Shown: positions 43,566-51,644 of the stretch, one piece after another
How positions within the stretch are numbered: the stretch's first letter is position 1
How the letters are laid out: each line of letters starts with the position of its first letter
Assembly (NCBI GenBank): GCA_934667475.1
Contig: CAKUMB010000006.1
Coordinates: 62,001-126,000, forward strand
Origin: an uncultured Muribaculaceae bacterium
GTDB lineage: Bacteria > Bacteroidota > Bacteroidia > Bacteroidales > Muribaculaceae
Direction: 5' to 3'
DNA length: 64,000 nt
Notes under the pieces: generated by a model
What the model was told of the DNA's origin: nothing
Seen by the model: the letters and a program-made list of their open reading frames with translations, nothing else
Database searches by the model: none
Program-made: the position numbers and the translations under genes

Positions 43566-46500
43566 TTACTCTTCAGGCTCTACGCCCCACTGCTGGCGGG
43601 CCAGACGGCGGTAGTTGTTGTAGCGCCACTTGGCGTTCTCCTTGGCGGCGTTGAATAGCTCTTCGGCTTCCTGCGGATATTGCTTGAGCACCGATGCGTA
43701 GCGCACCTCGCCCTTAAGGAAGTTGATGAACTCGTCCCAATTGGGCTCCTTGCTGTCGAGGGTGAAGGGGTTCTTGCCCTCTTTCTCGAGCTCGGGATTG
43801 TAGCGCCACAGGTGCCAGTAGCCGCATGCCACTGCTTTCTGCTCTTCGGCTTGCGACTTGCCCATGCCTGATTTCAGACCATGGTTGATGCACGGTGCGT
43901 AGGCAATGATTACCGACGGGCCGTCGTAGGCCTCAGCCTCGCGGATAGCCTTGAGGCACTGCATGTTGTCGGCACCCATTGCCACCTGGGCCACATACAC
44001 ATAGCCGTAGGTGGAGGCTATGAGGCCGAGGTCCTTTTTGCGCACGCGCTTACCGGCAGCGGCAAACTTGGCGATGGCGCCGATAGGAGTGGCCTTCGAT
44101 GCCTGGCCGCCGGTGTTGGAGTACACCTCGGTGTCGAGCACCAGAATGTTGACGTTTTTGCCCGATGCAATCACGTGGTCAAGACCGCCGAAGCCGATGT
44201 CGTATGATGCGCCGTCGCCGCCCACAATCCATTGTGAGCGTTTCACCAGATACTGGCCGAGCGACTTCACCTTCTGGTCGGCGGGGCTGTCGCTGTGCTC
44301 GATGGCGGCGAGAATCTTGTCGCTCAGTTCGCGCGACTTGGCGCCGTCGTTGTAGTTCTCGAGCCACTCCTGGTACAGTTCCTTAACATCGCTGGCCACT
44401 GTGGCGCTCTCCAGAGCCTCTTGCACGAAGCCCTTGACGCGGGTTCGCAGCTTCTCGTCGGCAATGCTCATGCCCATGCCAAACTCGCAGAAGTCCTCAA
44501 ACAGCGAGTTGGCCCACACGGGACCGTGGCCCTTGGCGTTGGTGGTGTAGGGGGTAGAGGGAACCGAAGCTGAGTAGATCGAGCTGCAGCCGGTGGCGTT
44601 AGACACTATTTCGCGGTCGCCAAACAGTTGTGATATGAGTTTCAGATACGGAGTCTCGCCGCAGCCCGAGCATGCGCCCGAGAACTCAAAGAGCGGAGTT
44701 GCAAACTGCGAGTTCTTCACGTTCTGCTTTATGTCTACGAGGCCCTGCTTCGAGGTTACATTGTTCGAGCAGTAGTCCCAATATTTCTGTTCGTCCTCGT
44801 GGCCCATGAGGGGTACCATTTCGAGGGCCTTGTTGCCCTTCTTGCCGGGGCACACGTCCACGCAGTTGCCGCAGCCAAGGCAGTCGAGCACATCAACCAC
44901 CTGCACAAACTTGAGGCATGTGAGCGTCTTGCCGATGGCGGGCAGCTTGTCGGCCTCGCTGAAAGGCGAGTTGGCTGCCTCTGTCTCGTCCATAAGGAAT
45001 GGGCGGATGGCAGCGTGGGGGCACACATAGGCGCACTTGTTGCACTGGATGCAGTTTTCGGCGTTCCATTCAGGCACGAATGTGGCCACGCCGCGCTTCT
45101 CGTAGGCTGCTGTGCCGTTGTCCCAGGTGCCGTCTTCGCGGCCCTTGAATGCCGACACGGGCAGCAGGTCGCCGTCTTGCGCGTTGATGGGGCGCACCAC
45201 ATTTTGCACAAATGCGGGAGCGTCGTCGGCCTTGGCGTCGTCTGACTCGAGTGCCGACCATGCGGGGTCTACGGTGAGCTGCTTATACTCGCCGCCGCGG
45301 TCCACTGCCTGGTAGTTCTTGTTCACCACGTCTTCGCCCTTGCGGCCATACGACTTCACGATGAACTTCTTCATCTGCTCCACGGCCAAATCCACGGGAA
45401 TCACCTCGGTGATGCGGAAGAATGCCGATTGCAGAATGGTGTTGGTGCGGTTGCCAAGGCCAATCTCCTGGGCAATCTTGGTGGCGTTGATGTAGTAAAC
45501 GGTGATGTTGTTGTCGGCGAAATATTTTTTCACCTTGTTGGGCAGGTTCTTGGCCAGCTCATCGCCGTCCCACACGGTGTTAAGCAGGAATGTGCCGTTC
45601 TTTTGCAGGCCGCGCGTCACGTCATACATGTGCAGGTAGGCCTGCACGTGGCAAGCCACAAAGTTGGGCGTTGTCACCAGATATGTCGAGTGTATGGGCT
45701 CGTCGCCGAAGCGCAGGTGCGAGCAGGTGAAGCCGCCCGACTTCTTAGAGTCGTATGAGAAGTAGGCCTGACAATATTTGTCGGTGTTCTCGCCGATGAT
45801 TTTCACTGAGTTCTTGTTGGCACCCACGGTACCGTCGGCGCCGAGGCCGTAGAACTTGGCCTGGAACAGGCCCTTGCCGCCCATGGCGATTTCTTCTTTT
45901 TGGGGCAGCGAGGTGAATGTCACATCGTCGTCAATGCCAATGGTGAAGTGGTCCTTGGGCATGGGCAGAGCCAGATTCTCGTAAACCGAGAGAATCTGTG
46001 CCGGAGTGGTGTCCTTCGACCCCAGACCATAGCGGCCGCCCACAATGAGTGGAGCGTTTTCGGTGCCGTAGAAGCAGTCCTTCACGTCGAGGTACAGAGG
46101 CTCGCCGGTTGCGCCCGGCTCCTTGGTGCGGTCGAGCACGGCGATGCGCTTGGCAGTGCTGGGCACTGCGGCCAGGAAGTGCTTGGCCGAGAAGGGGCGG
46201 TAGAGGTGCACGGCCACGAGGCCCACCTTCTCGCCCTGTGCGGTGAGGTGGTCGATGGTCTCGCGAATGGCCTCGGTCACCGAGCCCATGGCTATGATCA
46301 CGCGCTCGGCATCTTTTGCGCCGTAGTAGTTAAACAGGCCATACTCGCGGCCGGTGATTTTGTTTATCTTGTTGATGTAGTCCTCCACGATGGCGGGCAC
46401 GGCGTTGTAGTAGTCGTTGCTCGACTCGCGGTGCTGGAAGAACACGTCGGGGTTCTCGGCGGTGCCGCGTGTCACGGGCTTGTCGGGGTTCATGGCGCGG

Positions 46501-47120
46501 TTGCGGAATGCGTTCACGGCGTCCATGTCGAGCAGGGGCTTGAGGTCGTCCTGGTCGAGAGCCTCGACTTTTTGTATCTCGTGCGATGTGCGGAATCCGT
46601 CAAAGAAGTTGAGGAACGGCACGCGGCCCTTGATGGCGCTCAGGTGTGCCACGGCGGCGAGGTCCATCACCTCTTGCACCGAGCCTTCGCAAAGCATTGC
46701 GAAGCCAGTTTGGCGGGTCGACATCACATCCTGGTGGTCACCGAAGATGCACAGTGTGTGAGAGGCAAGTGTGCGGGCCGACACGTGGAACACGGCTGGC
46801 AGCAGCTCGCCGGCTATCTTATACATGTTGGGGATCATGAGCAGCAGGCCCTGCGAGGCAGTGTAGGTGGTGGTGAGCGCGCCTGCCTGGAGTGCACCGT
46901 GCACAGCGCCGCTGGCGCCGCCCTCCGACTGCATCTCCTGTACCGTTACGGTCTCGCCGAAAATGTTTTTCCGGCCGGCGGCTGCCCATTCGTCTACATG
47001 CTCAGCCATTGTCGATGACGGTGTGATGGGGTAGATTGCGGCCACATCAGTAAACATGTAACTGATGTGGGCGGCAGCCTGGTTGCCGTCACACGTCATA
47101 AATTTCTTTTCTTTACTCAT
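43566..47120 (-). CDS. nifJ: Pyruvate:ferredoxin (flavodoxin) oxidoreductase
   Basis: PFOR converts pyruvate and CoA to acetyl-CoA, CO2 and reduced ferredoxin; it is the main anaerobic pyruvate enzyme in Bacteroidales. The single-chain protein has 1184 residues from the ATG at 47120 (MSKEKKFMTCDGNQAAAHI); an upstream extension to 47210 is unlikely. The N-terminal pyruvate domain holds YPITPSSTMAEHVDEW. Two ferredoxin-like 4Fe-4S motifs follow (CIQCNKCAYVCP near 688 and CLGCGNCVDVCP near 744). The third cluster starts at ACSGCGETPY near 814, and the TPP site is GDGASYDIGFGG near 966. All parts are intact. The gene has a full promoter (47290-47320) and its own terminator. Confidence 0.97.
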   Translation of the reverse strand: MSKEKKFMTCDGNQAAAHISYMFTDVAAIYPITPSSTMAEHVDEWAAAGRKNIFGETVTVQEMQSEGGASGAVHGALQAGALTTTYTASQGLLLMIPNMYKIAGELLPAVFHVSARTLASHTLCIFGDHQDVMSTRQTGFAMLCEGSVQEVMDLAAVAHLSAIKGRVPFLNFFDGFRTSHEIQKVEALDQDDLKPLLDMDAVNAFRNRAMNPDKPVTRGTAENPDVFFQHRESSNDYYNAVPAIVEDYINKINKITGREYGLFNYYGAKDAERVIIAMGSVTEAIRETIDHLTAQGEKVGLVAVHLYRPFSAKHFLAAVPSTAKRIAVLDRTKEPGATGEPLYLDVKDCFYGTENAPLIVGGRYGLGSKDTTPAQILSVYENLALPMPKDHFTIGIDDDVTFTSLPQKEEIAMGGKGLFQAKFYGLGADGTVGANKNSVKIIGENTDKYCQAYFSYDSKKSGGFTCSHLRFGDEPIHSTYLVTTPNFVACHVQAYLHMYDVTRGLQKNGTFLLNTVWDGDELAKNLPNKVKKYFADNNITVYYINATKIAQEIGLGNRTNTILQSAFFRITEVIPVDLAVEQMKKFIVKSYGRKGEDVVNKNYQAVDRGGEYKQLTVDPAWSALESDDAKADDAPAFVQNVVRPINAQDGDLLPVSAFKGREDGTWDNGTAAYEKRGVATFVPEWNAENCIQCNKCAYVCPHAAIRPFLMDETEAANSPFSEADKLPAIGKTLTCLKFVQVVDVLDCLGCGNCVDVCPGKKGNKALEMVPLMGHEDEQKYWDYCSNNVTSKQGLVDIKQNVKNSQFATPLFEFSGACSGCGETPYLKLISQLFGDREIVSNATGCSSIYSASVPSTPYTTNAKGHGPVWANSLFEDFCEFGMGMSIADEKLRTRVKGFVQEALESATVASDVKELYQEWLENYNDGAKSRELSDKILAAIEHSDSPADQKVKSLGQYLVKRSQWIVGGDGASYDIGFGGLDHVIASGKNVNILVLDTEVYSNTGGQASKATPIGAIAKFAAAGKRVRKKDLGLIASTYGYVYVAQVAMGADNMQCLKAIREAEAYDGPSVIIAYAPCINHGLKSGMGKSQAEEQKAVACGYWHLWRYNPELEKEGKNPFTLDSKEPNWDEFINFLKGEVRYASVLKQYPQEAEELFNAAKENAKWRYNNYRRLARQQWGVEPEE

Positions 47121-47289
47121 AAAAGTTGCAAGATTATAGTTATATAGTTCGTTATTATATAAATTTAAATCAAATCGTTGGCCCTTAGGGTGTGGCGCCG
47201 CCGGAGGCATGGTGGCGGCTTGTGGCTTTGGCTTTTATAGTCCTCAAGGAAAAACCGCATGGCTTTTCTTTTTCCCTAAAATCCAGCTA

Positions 47290-47320
47290 CAAAATTACAT
47301 TAATTTTTTCTGACCACAAA
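47290..47320 (-). promoter_or_regulatory. Predicted nifJ promoter
   Basis: On the minus strand TTTG (47317-47320), a 19-bp spacer and TAATTTTG (47290-47297) form a full match to the Bacteroidota promoter. Confidence 0.7.
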
Positions 47321-47433
47321 GCATTTGCGCCGATTTTACTCCACCGTAATAAGGCTTGATGCGCATGTGGCGCCAGGTGTGCGAAATTGGCCGCCGCAGT
47401 GGCGGTGTGGTTGCCAGTTATGGCTCGATTTGC

Positions 47434-47441
47434 TACTTTTG
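47434..47441 (+). promoter_or_regulatory. Predicted promoter of the DbpA-like gene, -7 element
   Basis: TACTTTTG matches TAnnTTTG. A TTG at 47411-47413 lies 20 bp upstream as a partial -33 box. The start codon is 32 bp downstream of the element. Confidence 0.55.
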
Positions 47442-47473
47442 CAGGCGAAAACGATTTATTCTTTTTTTCGGCA

Positions 47474-48814
47474 ATGAAGGAAAAGCAGATTTTAGATGCA
47501 ATTAGCGTGCGCATGGGCATTGCCCGGCTCAACGCCCTGCAGCAGGCGGTGCTGCAAGTCTGGCCCCAAGGGGGCGATGTGGTGGTGTATTCGCCCACTG
47601 GGTCGGGCAAGACTCTGGCCTATGCCATTCCCCTCCTCAAGTCGATGCGCGAGTCTTGCAGCCGCGTGCAGTGTGTGGTGATTGTGCCGTCGCGCGAGCT
47701 GGCTGTGCAGACGGCCGACGTGCTGCGAGCCATTGCTGGCGACTACAAGCTGACGCTGTGCTGCGGTGGCCACAATGTGGCCGACGAGAAGCTGTCGCTG
47801 GCCGTGACGCCCGATGTGGTGGTTGCCACACCCGGACGCCTGCTCGACCACATCAGGCGCGGCCATGTGGACGTGCGCAATGTGCGCCTGCTGGTGCTCG
47901 ACGAGTTCGACAAGTCGCTTGAACTGGGATTCGACGATGAAATGCAGACCATTTTGGCACATATGCCCAACTTGTCGCGCAAGGTGCTCACTTCGGCCAC
48001 CGCCGCGCTGCGCATGCCTCCCTATCTGAAGCTCAACGGCCCGCAGGTGGTCGACCGGCTCGACCGCGAGGCCGAGCTGCACCAGCGCCTCAAGGCGTGG
48101 GTGGTGCGCTCGCCCGAGCCCGATAAGCTGGCCACACTGCACCGCCTGCTGCTGTCGCTGCCCGAGGTGGGCAAGACCATAGTGTTTGTCAACTATCGCG
48201 ATGCGGCTCAGCGCGTGTGTGCCTATCTTGCTGGCCACGGCGTGTCGGCCGGAGTCTACAATGGCGCTCTGGCGCAGGTCGAGCGCGAGAAGGCCGTAGA
48301 CCTCTTCAACAATGGCTCATATTGCGTGATGGTGTCGACCGACTTGGGTTCGCGCGGGCTTGACATCGACGGCGTGCGACACATCATCCACTACCACCTG
48401 CCCGTGTCGGCCGAGGCCTACACCCACCGCAACGGCCGCACGGCGCGCGTCACTGCCAGCGGCGACGCCTATGTGCTGCTGGGTCCGGGCGAGCAGCTGC
48501 CCGGTTTTGTGGATGCCGATGGCGACTTTGCCATGCCGCCGCAGCCGCTGCGCCAGGCTGTGGTCCCGACCATGGCCACGCTTCACTTCATGGCCGGACG
48601 CAAAGAGAAAATCTCGCGCGGTGATGTGGTGGGCTTCATTGCCAACAATAGCGATGTGGCCGCTGCCGAGATTGGCCGCATATCGCTCAAAGACCACTGC
48701 GCACTGGCCGCTGTGCCGGCCGCCAAGGCGGCAAAAGCGGTGGCTGCCCTCAATCGGTGCAAAATCAAGGGCAAACGTGTGCGCATTTCCATTGCGCGTG
48801 TCAACGTTAAGTAG
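47474..48814 (+). CDS. DEAD-box RNA helicase, DbpA-like, with a DEFD motif II
   Basis: The 446-residue protein (start at 47474, MKEKQILDAISVRMG) has all helicase motifs: SPTGSGKT (I), VPSRELAVQ (Ia), TPGRLLDH (Ib), LDEFD (II), SAT (III), FVNYRD (IV), STDLGSRGLDI (V) and HRNGRTAR (VI). Motif II is DEFD, not DEAD. The C-terminal domain (about 370-446, SRGDVVGFIANNSDVAAAEIGRI) is DbpA-type RNA-binding, which in E. coli DbpA binds 23S rRNA helix 92 during large-subunit assembly. It converges on the thioredoxin gene. The ribosome role is inferred from the C-terminal domain. Confidence 0.9.
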   Translation: MKEKQILDAISVRMGIARLNALQQAVLQVWPQGGDVVVYSPTGSGKTLAYAIPLLKSMRESCSRVQCVVIVPSRELAVQTADVLRAIAGDYKLTLCCGGHNVADEKLSLAVTPDVVVATPGRLLDHIRRGHVDVRNVRLLVLDEFDKSLELGFDDEMQTILAHMPNLSRKVLTSATAALRMPPYLKLNGPQVVDRLDREAELHQRLKAWVVRSPEPDKLATLHRLLLSLPEVGKTIVFVNYRDAAQRVCAYLAGHGVSAGVYNGALAQVEREKAVDLFNNGSYCVMVSTDLGSRGLDIDGVRHIIHYHLPVSAEAYTHRNGRTARVTASGDAYVLLGPGEQLPGFVDADGDFAMPPQPLRQAVVPTMATLHFMAGRKEKISRGDVVGFIANNSDVAAAEIGRISLKDHCALAAVPAAKAAKAVAALNRCKIKGKRVRISIARVNVK

Positions 48815-48828
48815 CTGCTGGAGCGGCC

Positions 48829-49248
48829 TTAGCGCATCAGTTCGTTGATTATAAGCTCAAGGTCTTCTTGGCTTTGCAGCCCCACTGTGTTCTCCTTCTT
48901 GCCGTTGCTTGATTCAAACACCAGCGTTGGCACTGCCGTCACGCCATATTCGCCGGCCTTTTGTGGCTCTTGGTCGATGTCGACCCTCACCAGCTTCACT
49001 CTGTCGCCATACTTCTTTACTATGGCGTCGAGAATCGGTGCCTGCTGCTTGCACGGGCCGCACCAGGTGGCGTAGAAGTCGGTTATCTCAACGGTGGCTG
49101 CCGCCGTCGGGCTGGCTGTGGTGTCGGTTGTGGTTGCCGCCACGGTGTCGGGCAGAGTCTGTGCCTTTTCGGCCTTGTGGTTGCAGCTGGAGCCGGTGAT
49201 TAAGGCTGCGGCCATTGCCGCAGCGCTGAATTTCACGAGTGTGCTCAT
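48829..49248 (-). CDS. Thioredoxin-fold lipoprotein
   Basis: The 139-residue protein has a hydrophobic signal and a cysteine at residue 22 in a relaxed lipobox (TGSSC), then a Thr/Ala-rich linker. The thioredoxin domain starts near residue 52, with the redox pair C63 and C66 in WCGPCK and the cis-proline in VTAVPTLVF. It is probably exported and attached to a membrane, so it would work in periplasmic thiol chemistry. It is the last gene of the minus-strand operon, 42 bp after sua5. The lipobox is weak, so the location is less sure than the fold. Confidence 0.88.
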   Translation of the reverse strand: MSTLVKFSAAAMAAALITGSSCNHKAEKAQTLPDTVAATTTDTTASPTAAATVEITDFYATWCGPCKQQAPILDAIVKKYGDRVKLVRVDIDQEPQKAGEYGVTAVPTLVFESSNGKKENTVGLQSQEDLELIINELMR

Positions 49249-49290
49249 AGTGATATTTTGCTGTTATTCTTTTTATGTGTAGGCTAGCGC

Positions 49291-49893
49291 TTAGGCCAGT
49301 GTGCCCTTGCCCTCGCGCGTGATTTCAATTTCGCTGCCGGTGCAGTCGACTATGGTTGACGGCTCAGTGCCGCCGCGTCCGCCGTCAATCACCATGTCGG
49401 CCCATCCGGCATAGCGCTCGGCCATCAGCTCTGGCTCGCACATGTAGTCGCTGTCGTCGGCCTCGACCGAGGTGGTGAGTATGGGGTGTCCCAGGGCTTC
49501 CTCAATGGCCAGCGCTATGGCGTTTTGCGGAATTCTGATGCCCACGGTGCGGCGTCCCTTGAACGCTTTTGGCAGCCTCGACAGGGCCGGCAGGATGAAT
49601 GTGAACGGCCCGGGCAGATTGGCCTTCATCATGCGGTATTGCTCGTTGCTCACCTTGGCGTAGTGGGCCACTTCGCTCAGATTGTGGCATATTATCGACA
49701 GGTTGCTTTTGGCCGATTTAATGCCCTTGATTGAGCAGATGCGCTCAATGGCCTGGTTGTTGAGAGCGTCGCAGCCTATGGCATAAATGGTGTCGGTGGG
49801 GTAGACCACGATGCCGCCGTCGGCCATGGTGCGTGCCGCTTCGGCAATGTGCCGCTCGTCGATGCTCTCCTCAATGATTCTTAGCAGCTTCAT
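49291..49893 (-). CDS. Sua5/YciO/YrdC-family protein
   Basis: The 200-residue protein belongs to the YrdC fold: GGIVVYPTDTIYAIGCDA near the start, SIKGIKSAKSNLSIIC, the central LPGPFTFILPA, and GIRIPQN. In the Sua5/YrdC branch the enzyme makes threonylcarbamoyl-AMP for the t6A base of tRNA. The YciO branch has the same fold but less certain function, and the sequence (KSAKSNLSIIC) looks closer to YciO. Its start overlaps the end of the upstream B3/B4-domain gene by 23 bp. Confidence 0.88.
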   Translation of the reverse strand: MKLLRIIEESIDERHIAEAARTMADGGIVVYPTDTIYAIGCDALNNQAIERICSIKGIKSAKSNLSIICHNLSEVAHYAKVSNEQYRMMKANLPGPFTFILPALSRLPKAFKGRRTVGIRIPQNAIALAIEEALGHPILTTSVEADDSDYMCEPELMAERYAGWADMVIDGGRGGTEPSTIVDCTGSEIEITREGKGTLA

Positions 49894-50587
49894 GTCGGGT
49901 TGGAAAAATGCGTGGTTGAAAATTGCTTGCTATGCGTGTCTCTATGTCGGTGGCGCCGGCGTACTTCTTCAGCAGCTCTGCTGTCCAGTCAACGGCCTGC
50001 TGCAGGTCCATTTCGGGTGCAAATGCGTTGATGTTGATTTGTGCCGTCACCGTTTCTGGGGTAAACTTGGTGCGCTCCTCGTCGCTGGTGGGGGTGGCTA
50101 TGCCGCCCTGCGCGTCGCGGTACACGGGCAGCCCCTCAATGTTCAGTTCACCGCGGCCAATGCCGTGATACACCTCGTCGTGTTGCCCCACGCCCATGGT
50201 CAGAGTGTCGCCCACAATCTTGTCGGCGTCGAGGCCGCTAATCGAATATCCGCTCACTATCGACACAAGGTTCACCACATCTATCAGCGTGGTCAGGCGG
50301 TAGATGCCCAATCCCTTTATAATGCGGCGGCACAGAGCCTCGCTCGACATGCGGTAGCGGCCGGGGTCCTTGCCCAGAGCCTTGTAGAGGCGGCGGGTGG
50401 CTGCCACAGCCGGGCGCTTGTTGATTTCCAGCAGCTGGTAGCGCTGCTTTATGCCGTCGGCGGCCTTTTCAATCTCTGCCCACAGCTCATCGCTGGTGGG
50501 CGGGTTCGACACGTGTGCTCTGACCATGCCTATCTTCACTTCGGGGCATACGTCGACTATGCGTTTGTCAATGTCGATATTAATCAT
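49871..50587 (-). CDS. B3/B4-domain (phenylalanyl-tRNA synthetase beta-like) protein
   Basis: The 238-residue protein consists of a B3/B4 domain, the module of the PheRS beta subunit that edits mischarged tyrosyl-tRNA(Phe). The segments ALGKDPGRYRMSSEALCRRI and LTTLIDVVNLVSI are characteristic. Stand-alone copies (COG3382) have no firmly known role; free-standing tRNA editing is a possible one. It is first in the minus-strand operon with a YrdC protein (23-bp overlap) and a thioredoxin. A -7 element and a palindrome lie just upstream. Confidence 0.85.
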   Translation of the reverse strand: MINIDIDKRIVDVCPEVKIGMVRAHVSNPPTSDELWAEIEKAADGIKQRYQLLEINKRPAVAATRRLYKALGKDPGRYRMSSEALCRRIIKGLGIYRLTTLIDVVNLVSIVSGYSISGLDADKIVGDTLTMGVGQHDEVYHGIGRGELNIEGLPVYRDAQGGIATPTSDEERTKFTPETVTAQININAFAPEMDLQQAVDWTAELLKKYAGATDIETRIASNFQPRIFPTRHEAAKNH

Positions 50588-50625
50588 TTCTGCTTTTTAT
50601 CTGTAATAGTTAATGTTCTCGTCTG

Positions 50626-50633
50626 CAAAGATA
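50626..50633 (-). promoter_or_regulatory. Predicted promoter of the B3/B4-YrdC-thioredoxin operon, -7 element
   Basis: The minus strand reads TATCTTTG, a match to TAnnTTTG, 39 bp before the ATG. The -33 region is occupied by the palindrome at 50654-50665. Confidence 0.55.
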
Positions 50634-50653
50634 GCGCCTGCCGTGGTATTTTT

Positions 50654-50665
50654 GTCATAAATGAC
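50654..50665. promoter_or_regulatory. Operator-like palindrome over the -33 region
   Basis: GTCAT-AA-ATGAC, extended by T-rich and A-rich arms on the two sides, lies 20 bp upstream of the -7 element of the B3/B4 operon. This is where a repressor would compete with sigma factor. Confidence 0.4.
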
Positions 50666-50809
50666 CAAAAAACGCCAATAAAAAATAATTCTGCTTTGCA
50701 GCGGTGCTCTGTTGCTAAACCTTGAGTTCCATTACGCAACCTTGAGCGAATCCTTCTCATGCAGAAAAGTGGCCACTTTCTGTGTTCATTGTAGAATTTT
50801 TTGCCCCAT

Positions 50810-50908
50810 TTACCCGGCTTGCAGGTTTTGGGTTGACGTGACTGCTTGAACGACTTGTGACTTGCCGTCAACTGTTAATTTGATGTTGGATTTTATATCT
50901 TTTGCCAT
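50810..50908 (-). pseudogene. Truncated phage tape-measure N-terminus (prophage remnant)
   Basis: Only the first 32 codons remain, ending in a TAA. They read MAKDIKSNIKLTVDGKSQVV and then QAVTSTQNLQAG. This SNIxLTVDGKxQVVxA opening resembles the start of tape-measure proteins in Bacteroidota phages, as far as I recall. The rest of the gene, normally hundreds of codons, is gone. In minus-strand order it lies after the tail-chaperone remnant (51246-51644), the usual order in tail modules. The assignment rests on the motif and position. Confidence 0.55.
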
Positions 50909-50955
50909 CTACTGACCATCCTAATCAAAAAATTAGTTATTTTGCTATAAACAAA

Positions 50956-51249
50956 ATGCAAATTGTTATGTATAGAGGAAAAAAGGAGAAATATGAACCT
51001 GGCTTTTACCACCCTGGATCAGGAAGACCGATTAAAGTAAACAAGCGAATTCGGCATATTTGGAAAATATGTAGAAATATCCGTATTGTGTCTTGGGTTG
51101 TCGTGCCTTGTTTGCTGGCTCTGGCCCCCATACTCCTTATTCCTTGGGCTCTGATTTATTTGCTGACAATATTTATAGATTCAGATGCGGAATTTGTTAA
51201 GGCCCAAGAAAATGGTTACATTTGGCCTCCAAAATATGGCGGCTTTTAG
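50956..51249 (+). CDS. Small membrane protein nested in the prophage scar (moron-like)
   Basis: From the ATG at 50956 the protein has 97 residues; 50968 is another possible start. A basic N-terminal half (YHPGSGRPIKVNKRIRHIWK) is followed by one long or two short membrane helices (about 50-72, VVVPCLLALAPILLIPWALIYLL) and an outer tail ending WPPKYGGF. It has no recognised family. It is on the opposite strand to the two flanking phage tail remnants, and its stop overlaps that of the chaperone remnant. A near -7 box (TTATTTTG at 50937-50944) fits its own promoter. DNA is AT-rich. The open frame has survived while the flanking phage genes have decayed. Confidence 0.55.
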   Translation: MQIVMYRGKKEKYEPGFYHPGSGRPIKVNKRIRHIWKICRNIRIVSWVVVPCLLALAPILLIPWALIYLLTIFIDSDAEFVKAQENGYIWPPKYGGF

Positions 51250-51644
51250 CCGAACCGCTTCAAAGCCTCTCGGGCTTCATTCACTCTCTCCTCATTACTC
51301 ATCCGTGGAGCTTCAGACCGATGCCTGGCATCCTATGGAAGCGGCATCAGTTGCCGCGGTGTTATGCGCTTCTTGACATGTGGCTGGATAGTCACACACG
51401 CCAGTGTCCGCACTTGTTCCCACTCACTTTGCTCAGACGTTTCAAGTCTATCACTGAATGCTTTGCAGACGGCCTCGAACTCCGCCGGGGTCAGAATGCA
51501 GAAATCATCATAAGACAATCCAACACACCCCAATGCATAGCCGAGGCATTCTTCAATGCCTACCGGCTTTTTTTCGCCTTTACCCGAGTCCTCGGCCTGA
51601 GCGACTTGTGTCTTGCCTTTCCACCGACCCGATGTGATTCCCAC
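51246..51644 (-). pseudogene. Phage tail assembly chaperone-like gene with an in-frame amber codon
   Basis: The frame reads LSYDDFCILTPAEFEAVCKAF, then SEWEQVRTLACVTIQPHVKK and ITPRQLMPLP. This is the pattern of small tail-chaperone proteins in Bacteroidota phages (LTPxEF ... W ... KK ... LP). A TAG at 51333-51335 follows; the frame then stays open for 28 more codons (including MSNEERVNEAREALKRFG) to a TAA at 51246-51248. The TAG stands where related proteins have Trp before Asp, so TGG to TAG is a likely mutation. Upstream a stop at 51663-51665 and a frame change remove the normal start (51644 is only a GTG). Confidence 0.55.

Larger units (their letters stand above)
47121..47473. other. Divergent intergenic region between nifJ and the DbpA-like gene
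   Basis: This 353-bp spacer holds the nifJ promoter (47290-47320, minus), which gives a leader of about 160 nt, and the helicase promoter (47434-47441, plus). No gene is seen. Confidence 0.6.

Noticed and set aside
45900..47018. Open frame of 372 codons opposite nifJ
   Set aside because: It lies fully inside the intact PFOR gene and has no recognisable motif.
47121..47210. N-terminal extension of PFOR by 30 codons
   Set aside because: The family N-terminus fits the ATG at 47120, and the extra residues look like translated leader.
50584..50871. 95-codon frame on the minus strand upstream of the B3/B4 gene
   Set aside because: It covers the predicted promoter and operator and has a random-looking sequence; a different frame carries the tape-measure-like stub.
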